Origin: an uncultured Fidelibacterota bacterium
GTDB lineage: Bacteria > Fidelibacterota > Marinisomatia > Marinisomatales > TCS55
DNA: 64,000 nucleotides
Reading direction: 5' to 3'
NCBI GenBank assembly: GCA_902615915.1
Contig: CACMQQ010000001.1
Span: 62,001-126,000 of the forward strand
Shown here: one piece after another, positions 18,024 to 25,800 of the stretch
Layout of the letters: the number at the start of each line of letters is the position of its first letter
How positions within the stretch are numbered: the stretch's first letter is position 1
The notes under the pieces: model-generated
Seen by the model: the letters and a program-made list of their open reading frames with translations, nothing else
What the model was told of the DNA's origin: nothing
Database searches by the model: none
Made by a program: the position numbers and the translations under genes

Positions 18024-19000
18024 TAAAAAAGACAATATTATATGTGTTTGCAATATTTGCCTTATTAGCGATTTTATTTTACAACACAGAAACAAATGAA
18101 AAGATAGAAGATATTTTATCAAAGGTAAATACTATTGACCAAGAAATGTCAAGAGCTGGGGCAAAAGAAAAAGGGCTAACCGAACTGAATCAGACCTATG
18201 CCAATTATATAAAAAAATTACCAAAACTTTTTAATTTTTATGATACAGATGATAAATATCTAACGTCTTTAGAAACCATTGAAAAATTATGTAATCAAAA
18301 TAGAATTAATCTTTTATCTATAAATCCAAACGCTGATAATACAATAACAACTTCACCGGGAGCTATCCCTGAAATCAATAATGATTTCGAAAGATATGAA
18401 CTTAAAATGAGAGTGAGGGGTAATTTCATAAATATTGGTAAACTGACTGAAGCTCTTATAAAAAAAGATTTCTTTATAAAGAGCATGTCCATAAAGCCTA
18501 TGCGTAATAATAATCAAGTTACATCAAACATAAATTTGACAACATATGTCAGAAGGCCCTTAAAGGATTATAGTAATAATTTAACCTTATCAGAAATTAG
18601 CTCTCTCATATCAAACCCGCCCAAAGGTAGATTTGTAAAATCAAATATGTCCTGGGGTAGGAATATTTTTGCAAAACAATCCAATATAAACAATGAAACC
18701 AGCGATTTTAAAATCTATTCGCTTACTAAGGTTTCAACTAGAAATAAGACCGCTGAAATAAATTTTAAAACTTATAAAATCGGTTCAAAGGTTGATGAAT
18801 ATATTCTATCAAATATAGATCAAGAGTCAGCAACCCTATCCAATAATAAAAGAAGCATAATATTGGCCCTTGAGAAAAACGAAATTTCCTCAGAGTTTTC
18901 TATGCAAGGATTTAAAAGGGCTTTTTTAAAAGCTAGAAATGGCAATCAAAAGACTTTTGTCTACAAAGGAAAGCAATATAACACATCGATAAGAAAGTAA
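18020..19000 (+). CDS. PilO-like inner-membrane protein
   Basis: An N-terminal membrane helix (residues 4-21, TILYVFAIFALLAILFY) is followed by a helical coil (KIEDILSKVNTIDQEMSR) and then a ferredoxin-like periplasmic domain (ERYELKMRVRGNFINIGKLT ... FFIKSMSIKPM), the standard PilO layout. In type IV pilus systems PilN and PilO form a periplasmic heterodimer that links the cytoplasmic ATPase platform to the outer membrane. The extra C-terminal region (residues 195-326) has no match I recognise. The coupling to the PilN-like gene supports the pair assignment. A GspM-type alternative is equivalent in function. Confidence 0.62.
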   Translation: MIKKTILYVFAIFALLAILFYNTETNEKIEDILSKVNTIDQEMSRAGAKEKGLTELNQTYANYIKKLPKLFNFYDTDDKYLTSLETIEKLCNQNRINLLSINPNADNTITTSPGAIPEINNDFERYELKMRVRGNFINIGKLTEALIKKDFFIKSMSIKPMRNNNQVTSNINLTTYVRRPLKDYSNNLTLSEISSLISNPPKGRFVKSNMSWGRNIFAKQSNINNETSDFKIYSLTKVSTRNKTAEINFKTYKIGSKVDEYILSNIDQESATLSNNKRSIILALEKNEISSEFSMQGFKRAFLKARNGNQKTFVYKGKQYNTSIRK

Positions 19001-19053
19001 ATTTACTATTATAAAATTAATTGCGTATTTTTGCAGTAACTTTATTTAGTGTA

Positions 19054-19082
19054 TTGATATCTACTTTCGCTTTCAATAATAA
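19054..19082 (+). promoter_or_regulatory. Putative internal promoter upstream of the GldL-like gene
   Basis: TTGATA at 19054-19059 and TAATAA at 19077-19082 are separated by 17 bases, in the only sizeable gap (112 bases) inside the cluster. The downstream gene has the strongest ribosome site of the block (GGGAGG at 19102-19107). Together they suggest that the motor genes are expressed from their own promoter at a higher level. Confidence 0.35.
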
Positions 19083-19112
19083 TTAAATTTGTTTTACTAA
19101 TGGGAGGAAAAC

Positions 19113-19565
19113 ATGGAAATAAGATCTGATATAAACGCAAGAACTGCGATGGTATATGCCGGAGCTGCTTTTTTGCTAGTAATTGTAGGATTTAAATCTA
19201 TTGTAGCAACAATAGAATCTTGGAGTGACGTTGGAATTTTAACATATCTTTCTATTTTTGCGTTAGTTTTAGAGTTTGCACTGCTAATTCTATATGCTCA
19301 GAGCATTTACAGTCTTGGGCCAAGTGGAGGCGGATCTGAAAAGTCTGGATCTGAGGTTGCGGCGACTGTAAGCAATATGGACAAGGGCGCAGCTAGCTCA
19401 CTCGCTGGTGCAATAGATGGTTTAAAAGATGAGCTTAGAGGACATAATGATAGAATGGAAAAATTAAGCTTAGGTGTAAACAGAATGGTCAAAGGCACTG
19501 TTCAAAAAGAAATACAAAAAGAAGTTAACAGAATTTTAACCAAAGCAATTAAAGATGTAGAGTAA
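19113..19565 (+). CDS. GldL/PorL-like two-helix proton-channel protein
   Basis: Two membrane helices, at about residues 11-32 and 43-64, are followed by a cytoplasmic coiled-coil tail. Helix 1 (MVYAGAAFLLVIVGFKSI) and helix 2 (LSIFALVLEFALLILYA) resemble GldL of the type 9 secretion/gliding motor. The protonatable residues known to matter in GldL (a Tyr and Lys in helix 1, a Glu in helix 2) have counterparts at Y15, K28 and E54. GldL forms a pentamer around a GldM dimer and converts proton flow to rotation. The gene has a strong ribosome site (GGGAGGAAAAC before the ATG) and sits 5 bases before the GldM-like gene. At 150 residues it is shorter than GldL, which is usually above 200. Confidence 0.7.
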   Translation: MEIRSDINARTAMVYAGAAFLLVIVGFKSIVATIESWSDVGILTYLSIFALVLEFALLILYAQSIYSLGPSGGGSEKSGSEVAATVSNMDKGAASSLAGAIDGLKDELRGHNDRMEKLSLGVNRMVKGTVQKEIQKEVNRILTKAIKDVE

Positions 19566-19570
19566 TCAAG

Positions 19571-20962
19571 ATGAAAAAGGTAGAAGTATATTTTCTCATC
19601 AACTTAGGCGCAATCCTAAGTCTATTTGCTATTGAAGGAGAATTGGCTAAATACAAAAGAAAGCAAGGCGACATTCTTTTAGAGGTAGCAAAAGATAAAT
19701 TAGAAGCAATGGTTGATGTCAATAACATCAACTCTCTTAATTCTGATTCTCTTTATAAGTTCACTTTCGATCTTGAGGGTGAATACGATAAAGAAAGTGT
19801 TGACGTCACTGCAGAATTCAATTTAAATGACACTACAGCTTTGAACGATGAATTGAATTTAACTGCTAAAGCAGTTATGAAAGAAGGGTCGTATGTTGCG
19901 GAGATACCCATCTCTCAATTTGAGACCTTTCAAAACAAAAGATTTGATGTAAGTCTAGATATAGGCTTCCTCCCAAACATCTCATCATCAACTATAGACG
20001 ATTGGACCGTCATATTTGGCAGTGACAACATTGCGAAAAAAATTGAAGACAACATTAATAAAAAAGTAAGTAGAGATGGTGCTTTCAGAATGACCAGAGA
20101 TTTAGATGCTGCTATTGTACCTGTCCCCCTGGAAGGACAGAAAGCTGACTTCTTTGTATTGTTTGATAAAAAGCGATTTACGGTACTTAAAGGTTTAAAA
20201 TGGGAAATACCATTGACTGTTGGTGGCGTTTTTTCAAATTCAGATTTTGAAGTGTCAATTTCTGGAGGCAATGAAATGATATCAAGCATAGAACAAGGAA
20301 CTCCCAGATCAAAGATAATCGGTAATGCTACATCATCTGGAGGCAGTATCGAGATAACTGGAATAAGAAAAAAAGATAGTAAAGTTTCCACTACTACCTC
20401 GAGGATTGTTGTGATTGAACCGGAATGGGCCACTATTCCAGATATGGTTGAAATTTATACCAATGAAAAATACAATTTTGATTTAAGTGTTAAGTCCCTC
20501 TCTAGAGACAGAATTAGCGTAAACGTGATTGAAAATAATGGTAAACCAAAACTATTTAATAGATCGGTTGTTTCGGTTGGTCCATATAAAAAACCTGGAA
20601 CACTTGAATTTAGAACCTTAATCGATGGTGAATCCTTAAAAGATCTTGTTCACAAGGTTAAGATCAGAAATCTTCCAGAGCCATTACTCAGTTTTAAAAG
20701 AAAACCTGGCACCAACGATCTTACGCTTGAAATTATAACTTATGGTAAAAATAATGGTATTGATAAAGTCTTCCCTATTGGAGGAATAAGCGGAAAAGTA
20801 GTTGAAACGGATACTGAAAAGTTTTCTAATAGAAAAATAACTAGATACAGGTTGACTATTGCAAGACCATCAAGTGGTATCATTCAAACTGTGAAATTAA
20901 AAGTTAAAGATAAATATAATCTAATGAGTGAGTCAGATAATGAATTTGAATATTTTAAATAA
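19571..20962 (+). CDS. GldM/PorM-like periplasmic shaft protein
   Basis: One N-terminal membrane helix (residues 5-22) is followed by about 440 periplasmic residues that read as successive beta-sandwich domains (FDLEGEYDKESVDVTAEFNL, VEIYTNEKYNFDLSV and the C-terminal IVQTVKLKVKDKYNL region). This is the layout of GldM/PorM, whose single helix sits inside the GldL pentamer while four domains span the periplasm. The length (463 residues) is close to the roughly 510 of GldM. A motif reading VKIRNLPEPLLSF lies where GldM domain 4 starts with a similar V-x-R-x-P-x-P phrase. The order after a GldL-like gene is the main support; sequence similarity alone is weak. Confidence 0.62.
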   Translation: MKKVEVYFLINLGAILSLFAIEGELAKYKRKQGDILLEVAKDKLEAMVDVNNINSLNSDSLYKFTFDLEGEYDKESVDVTAEFNLNDTTALNDELNLTAKAVMKEGSYVAEIPISQFETFQNKRFDVSLDIGFLPNISSSTIDDWTVIFGSDNIAKKIEDNINKKVSRDGAFRMTRDLDAAIVPVPLEGQKADFFVLFDKKRFTVLKGLKWEIPLTVGGVFSNSDFEVSISGGNEMISSIEQGTPRSKIIGNATSSGGSIEITGIRKKDSKVSTTTSRIVVIEPEWATIPDMVEIYTNEKYNFDLSVKSLSRDRISVNVIENNGKPKLFNRSVVSVGPYKKPGTLEFRTLIDGESLKDLVHKVKIRNLPEPLLSFKRKPGTNDLTLEIITYGKNNGIDKVFPIGGISGKVVETDTEKFSNRKITRYRLTIARPSSGIIQTVKLKVKDKYNLMSESDNEFEYFK

Positions 20963-22280
20963 AATTACTCTTTTAGTTTTTAGTACTTTTTTACTTAAAA
21001 ATTTTACTTATGCACAAAGTAATTTAATTAGTTGGGAAGTAGCTGATGCTGAAGTCAATCAAAAATTCATAGAAGCGTATTTAAATGTTCTTATCAAAAA
21101 CGATAAGTTTGATAACAACACTATACAATCTTCTGATGTAATAATGGTACAAATGGAGAAGTCTGATGAAGGCCTATCAATGAAACGTCTTAGAGCTAAA
21201 AATTATGATTCAGGTGAATTCAGACGATTTCAAATGGATCAGGTTGAAGAGATGAGCAAATCTATGTTAGACGAAATCTTGGACCGCAAATACAAATGGA
21301 GTGAAATCACCAGAAGAGATTTATCAGAATTTGAATCTTATAACAGTGTCGATAATATACTCCAGGAAAGAAGTTTCAAAAGAGCCAGAGATGCTTTCTG
21401 GTGGTCAACCTCTCAAGTTGAAGTCTCTCCCAAAAACGCTTTTATAAGACAAAAAGGAAGCAATCAGGCATTCAGAATGGAAATAGGTATGCCTGACATG
21501 GGGCTGCATAGACAAATCTTTAATAACATTATTCTTGGTCTATCAAATGATATTTCAAGCACATATGTAATCGTACCACAAATTTCATCTCCTACCGCGA
21601 CCGAAGATTCTCACCCATTAGACGGTACATTTGGATTCGGATTTAAGTTTGACACGCATGCAATTGGCGGAAATATTAGTTACATGGACTCAGGTAACAA
21701 ATTTAAACTAAAAGGTGTTAATACCCCAGAGCATATGGTAATCCCATCTGCAAACGGTTTGCTCTATTGGAGCAATACTTTTGGTTTGAACAATAATAAT
21801 TTCATCACCATTCTTGGAACAATAAAAGATCTATTGGGTCGAGGAGGTGGTGAAGGCATGGATGAAAAGGATTTTGCCTCCCTTAGATTAAAGGTTGGTA
21901 TGTCTTTGTCAGAGTTTATTCATGCTAGTATAGATAGCACAATTGGAAAAAGTGAATCTCAAAATCTTCAAATAACGGACAGGATCATCGGCACAGAAGC
22001 TCTAGGATTTTTTGTTAAAGCTGAAATTGCAACCGATGACAAAAGAACAAAGTTGTATGGACAAAGCAATACTTCCTTTGGCGGCATGTCGTCAATCTCC
22101 TTTGGATTAGAGCATAATGTCTATAAGAGTTTCAATGTAGGTTTTGACATGATCACTTACCCATCAGGGTCAGGTTTGGAGTTTGATACTAAAAAGAGTA
22201 AAAACAGCTCTTGGACTTGGTATCCATATGGCGAAGGCGGCGGAAGTATTTTTGCTCCATATCTATCAATACACTTTTAA
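20940..22280 (+). CDS. Outer-membrane protein of the envelope cluster (paralog 1)
   Basis: I chose the ATG at 20940, which gives a signal peptide (MNLNILNKITLLVFSTFLLKN) ending near TYAQS; the frame extends 12 bases further upstream. The N-terminal domain (mature residues 1-150) begins LISWEVADAEVNQKF and is mixed alpha/beta. The C-terminal 280 or so residues show alternating aromatic/hydrophobic strands and end in IFAPYLSIHF, typical of an outer-membrane barrel terminus. It overlaps the GldM-like gene by 23 bases. A related protein follows directly. In type 9 systems the motor shaft contacts an outer-membrane ring (GldK/GldN); this protein could occupy that position, but there is no GldK/N similarity I can see. 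Confidence 0.6.
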   Translation: MNLNILNKITLLVFSTFLLKNFTYAQSNLISWEVADAEVNQKFIEAYLNVLIKNDKFDNNTIQSSDVIMVQMEKSDEGLSMKRLRAKNYDSGEFRRFQMDQVEEMSKSMLDEILDRKYKWSEITRRDLSEFESYNSVDNILQERSFKRARDAFWWSTSQVEVSPKNAFIRQKGSNQAFRMEIGMPDMGLHRQIFNNIILGLSNDISSTYVIVPQISSPTATEDSHPLDGTFGFGFKFDTHAIGGNISYMDSGNKFKLKGVNTPEHMVIPSANGLLYWSNTFGLNNNNFITILGTIKDLLGRGGGEGMDEKDFASLRLKVGMSLSEFIHASIDSTIGKSESQNLQITDRIIGTEALGFFVKAEIATDDKRTKLYGQSNTSFGGMSSISFGLEHNVYKSFNVGFDMITYPSGSGLEFDTKKSKNSSWTWYPYGEGGGSIFAPYLSIHF

Positions 22281-22296
22281 TTTATTTGGGATAAAA

Positions 22297-23658
22297 ATGA
22301 AATTTAAATTTTTAAACTACTTTTCTATCTTTTTAATTCAAGCTATGGTTCTTGGACAAAACAATAAAATAGAGAGCTTAGATCAAAGAAAATTCATTGC
22401 ATGGGAAGTGCATCATATGCCATACCACATTCTTGTTGAGGACGCAATAGTTGATTTTAACGATCTTAATAGAAACTCAACAAAAGTTGATACTTTTAAA
22501 ACTCTTAAACCCGATGAACAATTAATCATTGTACAGAACAAAGCAAATGACACACAAATCCATGAGATTTGGTATGGTGACGGATTGCTGTTCACCATTA
22601 TAACGCGCGATCTCGTAGATTGGGTGCTGAGCCAAGATATTCAAAAAGCCTTAATTGAAAAAGATCAATACCTTAATACACCATCTGAAACGGTTTTCTT
22701 CGAAAGTGAAGGAGAGCGATTATTATCAAACTACAGTTCAAAATTATCTCTATGGCAACAATACAATTTTTATGTAAGTCATGAGAATATGTACTTGAGA
22801 TCAAATATTTTGCAGTACGCTGTAAACTTTTCATATGGCAATACTTTGATAGGGCTTCCCGGTACATTGTTTGGAGGAACAGCAGTTGGAGTTGCTACTC
22901 GTAACTCTGAAATAGGATTGAGGTTCCCAGCTGCTTTTAATATATCTCCTATAGGCGCACTAGATGATCCAAAATATATATCATCAAACTATCTTGGTCT
23001 ATATTCTAAGGTTAATATTAATAACATGTTCTCTACAACAGCTGATTTTCACGCACAAATGGGTTTTAGTTTTTTCCCTTATTCAGATGATGCTGCTGTT
23101 ACTGATACTACTTTTTTCAAACAGCAAAAAATTGATCCAGAATACCAATATGTCAATATTGTTGATATGTATGCTTTGTTCGCTGCATCATTTGATGCTC
23201 CAATAAAGCTTCCTCGAATATCAAAAGTTACTCTTTCTCCAGGTCTACATTATTTAAAAATTGCTCATAGAACTTGGCAGGAAAGTGCTGAGACCTTGTT
23301 AAATAGAACTTTTTATTTGGATGATAACGGTTCAAAAGAAACCTTTATGAACGACTCTGATAATAGCAAGTACCTTGGTCTTTATACTAGGGTTGATTTG
23401 ATAAGTGATCTTGGTCGAAGACCAGCATTCTTTGATAATTATGATTTTTTAGATTTTATTCAGATTGATAAGGCGCCATTTTTTGAGCTTTCATTCCAGT
23501 TCATATCTGATCTAAGTCTTATAAGAACATTTACAATAAATTTAAGAGATGAGCTTTCTTTATCAATGACACACTACAAAGCGAATGAAAATATAAAAGG
23601 TAGTTGGACACCTAAATCAAATCTTTTTATTGGTTTTAAATATACATCTAACCTTTAA
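22297..23658 (+). CDS. Outer-membrane protein of the envelope cluster (paralog 2)
   Basis: The start at 22297 gives a signal peptide (MKFKFLNYFSIFLIQAMVLGQ). The mature protein starts KFIAWEVHHMPYHI, paralleling LISWEV in the preceding protein. It shares the same plan: an alpha/beta N-domain of about 150 residues, a W-x-x-Y/S segment, then a barrel-like region rich in amphipathic strands ending SNLFIGFKYTSNL. The two are therefore probably ancient paralogs serving one complex. The gene lies 16 bases after paralog 1 and is the last gene of the rightward cluster. Function inferred from context: the outer-membrane part of the GldLM/PilNO-like machine. Confidence 0.58.
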   Translation: MKFKFLNYFSIFLIQAMVLGQNNKIESLDQRKFIAWEVHHMPYHILVEDAIVDFNDLNRNSTKVDTFKTLKPDEQLIIVQNKANDTQIHEIWYGDGLLFTIITRDLVDWVLSQDIQKALIEKDQYLNTPSETVFFESEGERLLSNYSSKLSLWQQYNFYVSHENMYLRSNILQYAVNFSYGNTLIGLPGTLFGGTAVGVATRNSEIGLRFPAAFNISPIGALDDPKYISSNYLGLYSKVNINNMFSTTADFHAQMGFSFFPYSDDAAVTDTTFFKQQKIDPEYQYVNIVDMYALFAASFDAPIKLPRISKVTLSPGLHYLKIAHRTWQESAETLLNRTFYLDDNGSKETFMNDSDNSKYLGLYTRVDLISDLGRRPAFFDNYDFLDFIQIDKAPFFELSFQFISDLSLIRTFTINLRDELSLSMTHYKANENIKGSWTPKSNLFIGFKYTSNL

Positions 23659-23667
23659 AGATTTTAG

Positions 23668-24018
23668 TTAGATTAACTTTAAAATATTTTCAATTGGTCT
23701 CCCGATTACTGCTTTTTCATTTCTGATTACTATTGGTCTTTCTATCAGCTTAGGAAAATTAGCCATAAAGCTAATTAGCTTTTTTTCATCATCTAAATGT
23801 TCATCTATTTTATGATCCTTGAAGGCTTGTTCTTTTTTTCTCATAAATTGATTTGGATGCAATCCTAACTTCGCTGAAATCTGCTCAATATATTTATTAT
23901 CCAAAGGATCCTTTATATAGTTAACTATATTTGGTTCGATACTATTGTCACGCAATAGTTGGAGGGCTTTCCTACTTGTCCCTCATCTTGGGTTATGAAT
24001 TATTGTCCATTCACTCAT
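23668..24018 (-). CDS. arsC: ArsC arsenate reductase, selenocysteine-containing (TGA at catalytic Cys12)
   Basis: Read through one in-frame TGA (23983-23985), the ATG at 24018 opens a 116-residue ArsC: N-terminus MSEWTIIHNPR, then TGA, then GTSRKALQLLRDN. The TGA falls at residue 12, exactly the catalytic cysteine of the E. coli ArsC HNPACGTSR motif. The three catalytic arginines of that enzyme (60, 94, 107) are present at the same numbers here (FMRKK, IERPIV, IGRP). A bacterial SECIS-like hairpin follows the TGA at the right distance. ArsC reduces arsenate to arsenite using glutathione/glutaredoxin. AGAAAGGA lies about 10 bases upstream of the ATG. A standard gene finder would report only a truncated 95-residue C-terminal piece. 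A pseudogene is the alternative, but exact placement at the nucleophile argues against it. Confidence 0.85.
23941..23959 (-). promoter_or_regulatory. Putative bacterial SECIS hairpin for selenocysteine insertion
   Basis: On the coding (minus) strand the sequence reads ACTATTG-CGTGA-CAATAGT: a perfect 7-bp stem with a 5-base loop. The loop begins 31 bases after the TGA, within the roughly 16-37 base window described for bacterial SECIS elements, and has G as its second base, as that model requires. Elements of this kind recruit SelB with Sec-tRNA to decode UGA. Confidence 0.7.
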
Positions 24019-24238
24019 TGGTAGTCAATCCTTTCTCTTAAAAGTATAATTTGTAATACAAAATTATAAGCCATTATACTTGTATGATGAAAGTGTCATA
24101 TTGGCTCATTGATTACTATTTAATCTCATTTGGTTGGTAGTATTATGGTTGGTAGTTATGTAAATCACTACATATCAAACCCCCCTATCCGTTTGTATAT
24201 AGCAGTTAAGGGGTCAATTTTCTCAACCAAATTTTTAA

Positions 24239-24418
24239 TTAAGGTAAAAATCCAAACTCCGATAAAAGAACTATAATAGCTATAAATGGAAGCATAACTA
24301 AAATTGTATATTTTAACATCTTTTTTATATCCTTAACATAAAATTGATTAATAGCGAAAAATAAAAGATATCCTATTAAAATTCCTATAAAGGGTTGTAG
24401 TGATTGAAATAATTCCAT
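24239..24418 (-). CDS. Small two-helix membrane protein
   Basis: A 59-codon frame with an ATG start encodes two hydrophobic helices (FIGILIGYLLFFAINQF and KYTILVMLPFIAIIVLLSEF) separated by a short basic loop (KDIKKM). No ribosome site is evident. Composition and topology are typical of small inner-membrane proteins; no family is recognised. It sits alone between the arsC gene and a palindromic repeat. Confidence 0.45.
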   Translation of the reverse strand: MELFQSLQPFIGILIGYLLFFAINQFYVKDIKKMLKYTILVMLPFIAIIVLLSEFGFLP

Positions 24419-24607
24419 TAAATAAAATATTAATTTAAAACATTTTTTTCAACCTAATTCCCAACAACCAAATGAAAGACGATGGAGGGTAGGTGTAGGA
24501 TATAAGATGCGCACCCATTGTTGAGCAATTTTTGAGAGTGGAGTGTAGTATAGAGTCTATATAGAAAACCCCTAAATATATTCACTTGTTAGTTGCGTAC
24601 TGTGTTG

Positions 24608-24685
24608 GTAAAAATCTCAACCTTTTTATCAAATCCACAAGGAGAGCCTACAGATTTACACTTAGTTGGTGCGTAAAATTTTTTT
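24608..24685 (+). repeat. Dispersed imperfect palindrome, copy 1
   Basis: This 78-base element starts GTAAAAATCTCAACC and ends GGTGCGTAAAATTTTTTT, ends that are largely complementary. It aligns end to end with copy 2 without length change. It lies just beyond the stop of the gene at 24695. Confidence 0.6.
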
Positions 24686-24694
24686 AAAAATTTT

Positions 24695-25180
24695 TCATTG
24701 GTTTACTATTGATTTGAGATAGTTTATTTTTTTATCTAAAGTCCAGCTCTCAAATTCTATAACTTTATATCTACGCTTAAAAATACTACTGCCAATTTTA
24801 TTTCCTAATATTGCTCCGCCTCCCAAGCCTGAAATTATTACTATATCGACAACTCTACTTTCATAATCTAAAAGAATTAATGCTGTAATAAATCCAACAA
24901 TATAACCGCAGTATCCGCCAGCTGCTGTACCAACTAATGTAATAAGTTCGTTTGGCCTCTTTCCATTTTGTCTTAGAGTTTTAACCTCATCAATGGGAAT
25001 GGTGAAGCTATTTCGCAAACCACTATCATATACTTTTATAGCTTCATTATTAATCAATTCTATTGAATCAATTAGATAGTATTTAGCTGAAGTAGTTTCA
25101 ATAGTATAAGAAATTTGATTGCTTTTATTTTGAGAAAATGCTAAAGCAAATAAGATTGGTATTGTGAATAGTTTTTTCAT
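24695..25180 (-). CDS. Secreted/membrane hypothetical protein with glycine-rich helices (paralog 1)
   Basis: The product has a signal peptide (MKKLFTIPILFALAFSQ), a short beta-rich domain (SYTIETTSAKYYLIDSIELI), then two glycine-rich hydrophobic segments (LVGTAAGGYCGYIVGFITALIL and VIISGLGGGAILGNKIG) and a C-terminal LDKKINYLKSIVN. The plan (short strand-rich domain then glycine-zipper helices) is seen in many outer-membrane-associated hypothetical proteins. It is paralogous to the upstream gene, which it overlaps by 4 bases. No function can be assigned. Confidence 0.6.
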   Translation of the reverse strand: MKKLFTIPILFALAFSQNKSNQISYTIETTSAKYYLIDSIELINNEAIKVYDSGLRNSFTIPIDEVKTLRQNGKRPNELITLVGTAAGGYCGYIVGFITALILLDYESRVVDIVIISGLGGGAILGNKIGSSIFKRRYKVIEFESWTLDKKINYLKSIVNQ

Positions 25181-25650
25181 TTATTAACTCTTGATTTAAA
25201 ATAATTTATTTTCTCATCTAAGGATTTGTCATCGAGGCTTACCAATTGATTTTGACTTGCATAAGCTCCCTGCATTATTCCAATCACGATACCTCCCAAA
25301 ATTGCAAATGGTGCGATTGGGACACTGAAACCACCTGTTAAATCCGAACCAGAAGACTGGGAATCCAATCCAAGTCCAATTAATCCCCCTACTAAAGCAC
25401 ACCCCATGCAAGAATTTCCAGTAGAGTTAGACCCTTTGGCTTTGAGCGAGCTACTTTTTATTGATGATATTGGGACTATATGTCTTTTAAAATAATTTTT
25501 TTCATAGACAATAAGGTCGCTTCCTATTACTTGATGCAATAGAACATTGTGATAAGTTTCTGTATCCGTATAAATGGTATACGAAAATTGATTGCTCTTG
25601 GGTTGGGCAATAACAGAGGCAATTAATAGGATTGGAAATAAAAATTTCAT
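25177..25650 (-). CDS. Secreted/membrane hypothetical protein with glycine-rich helices (paralog 2)
   Basis: The start at 25650 yields a signal peptide (MKFLFPILLIASVIA). The body follows the same plan as the downstream gene: QFSYTIYTDTETYHNVLLH, a glycine-rich segment (CMGCALVGGLIGLGLDS and PFAILGGIVIGIMQGA) and a shared ending LDEKINYFKSRVNK. The two genes overlap by ATGA and are clearly tandem paralogs. They lie between copies 1 and 2 of the palindromic repeat. Function unknown. Confidence 0.6.
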   Translation of the reverse strand: MKFLFPILLIASVIAQPKSNQFSYTIYTDTETYHNVLLHQVIGSDLIVYEKNYFKRHIVPISSIKSSSLKAKGSNSTGNSCMGCALVGGLIGLGLDSQSSGSDLTGGFSVPIAPFAILGGIVIGIMQGAYASQNQLVSLDDKSLDEKINYFKSRVNK

Positions 25651-25686
25651 ATTCAGAATATAATATATTATCAATGTATTGTATTT

Positions 25687-25764
25687 GTAAAAATCTTAAC
25701 GAAAGAACTCATCCATAAGGCCAGAGATGAGGTTTGTGCTTACCTTGTGCGTAAAATTTTTTTT
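25687..25764 (+). repeat. Dispersed imperfect palindrome, copy 2
   Basis: This copy is 78 bases like copy 1, with the same ends (GTAAAAATCTTAACG ... TGCGTAAAATTTTTTT). Internally AACTCATC and GATGAGGTT pair with one unpaired base. It precedes the rightward gene at 25801. Confidence 0.6.
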
Positions 25765-25800
25765 ATATTTTTTTAAGAATTAAAGACAAAGGATAGCGAT

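Noticed and set aside
19113-20962. ExbB/ExbD or MotA/MotB pair
   Set aside because: ExbB/MotA have three or four helices and ExbD/MotB have an Asp in their single helix; here the first protein has two helices with Glu54 and the second has a long multi-sandwich periplasmic region.
14601-23658. Calling the cluster a plain type IV pilus or MSHA operon
   Set aside because: Only PilN/PilO-like and one pseudopilin-like protein fit; there is no PilB/PilT ATPase, PilC, PilQ secretin or PilM, and the GldL/GldM-like pair does not belong to such operons.
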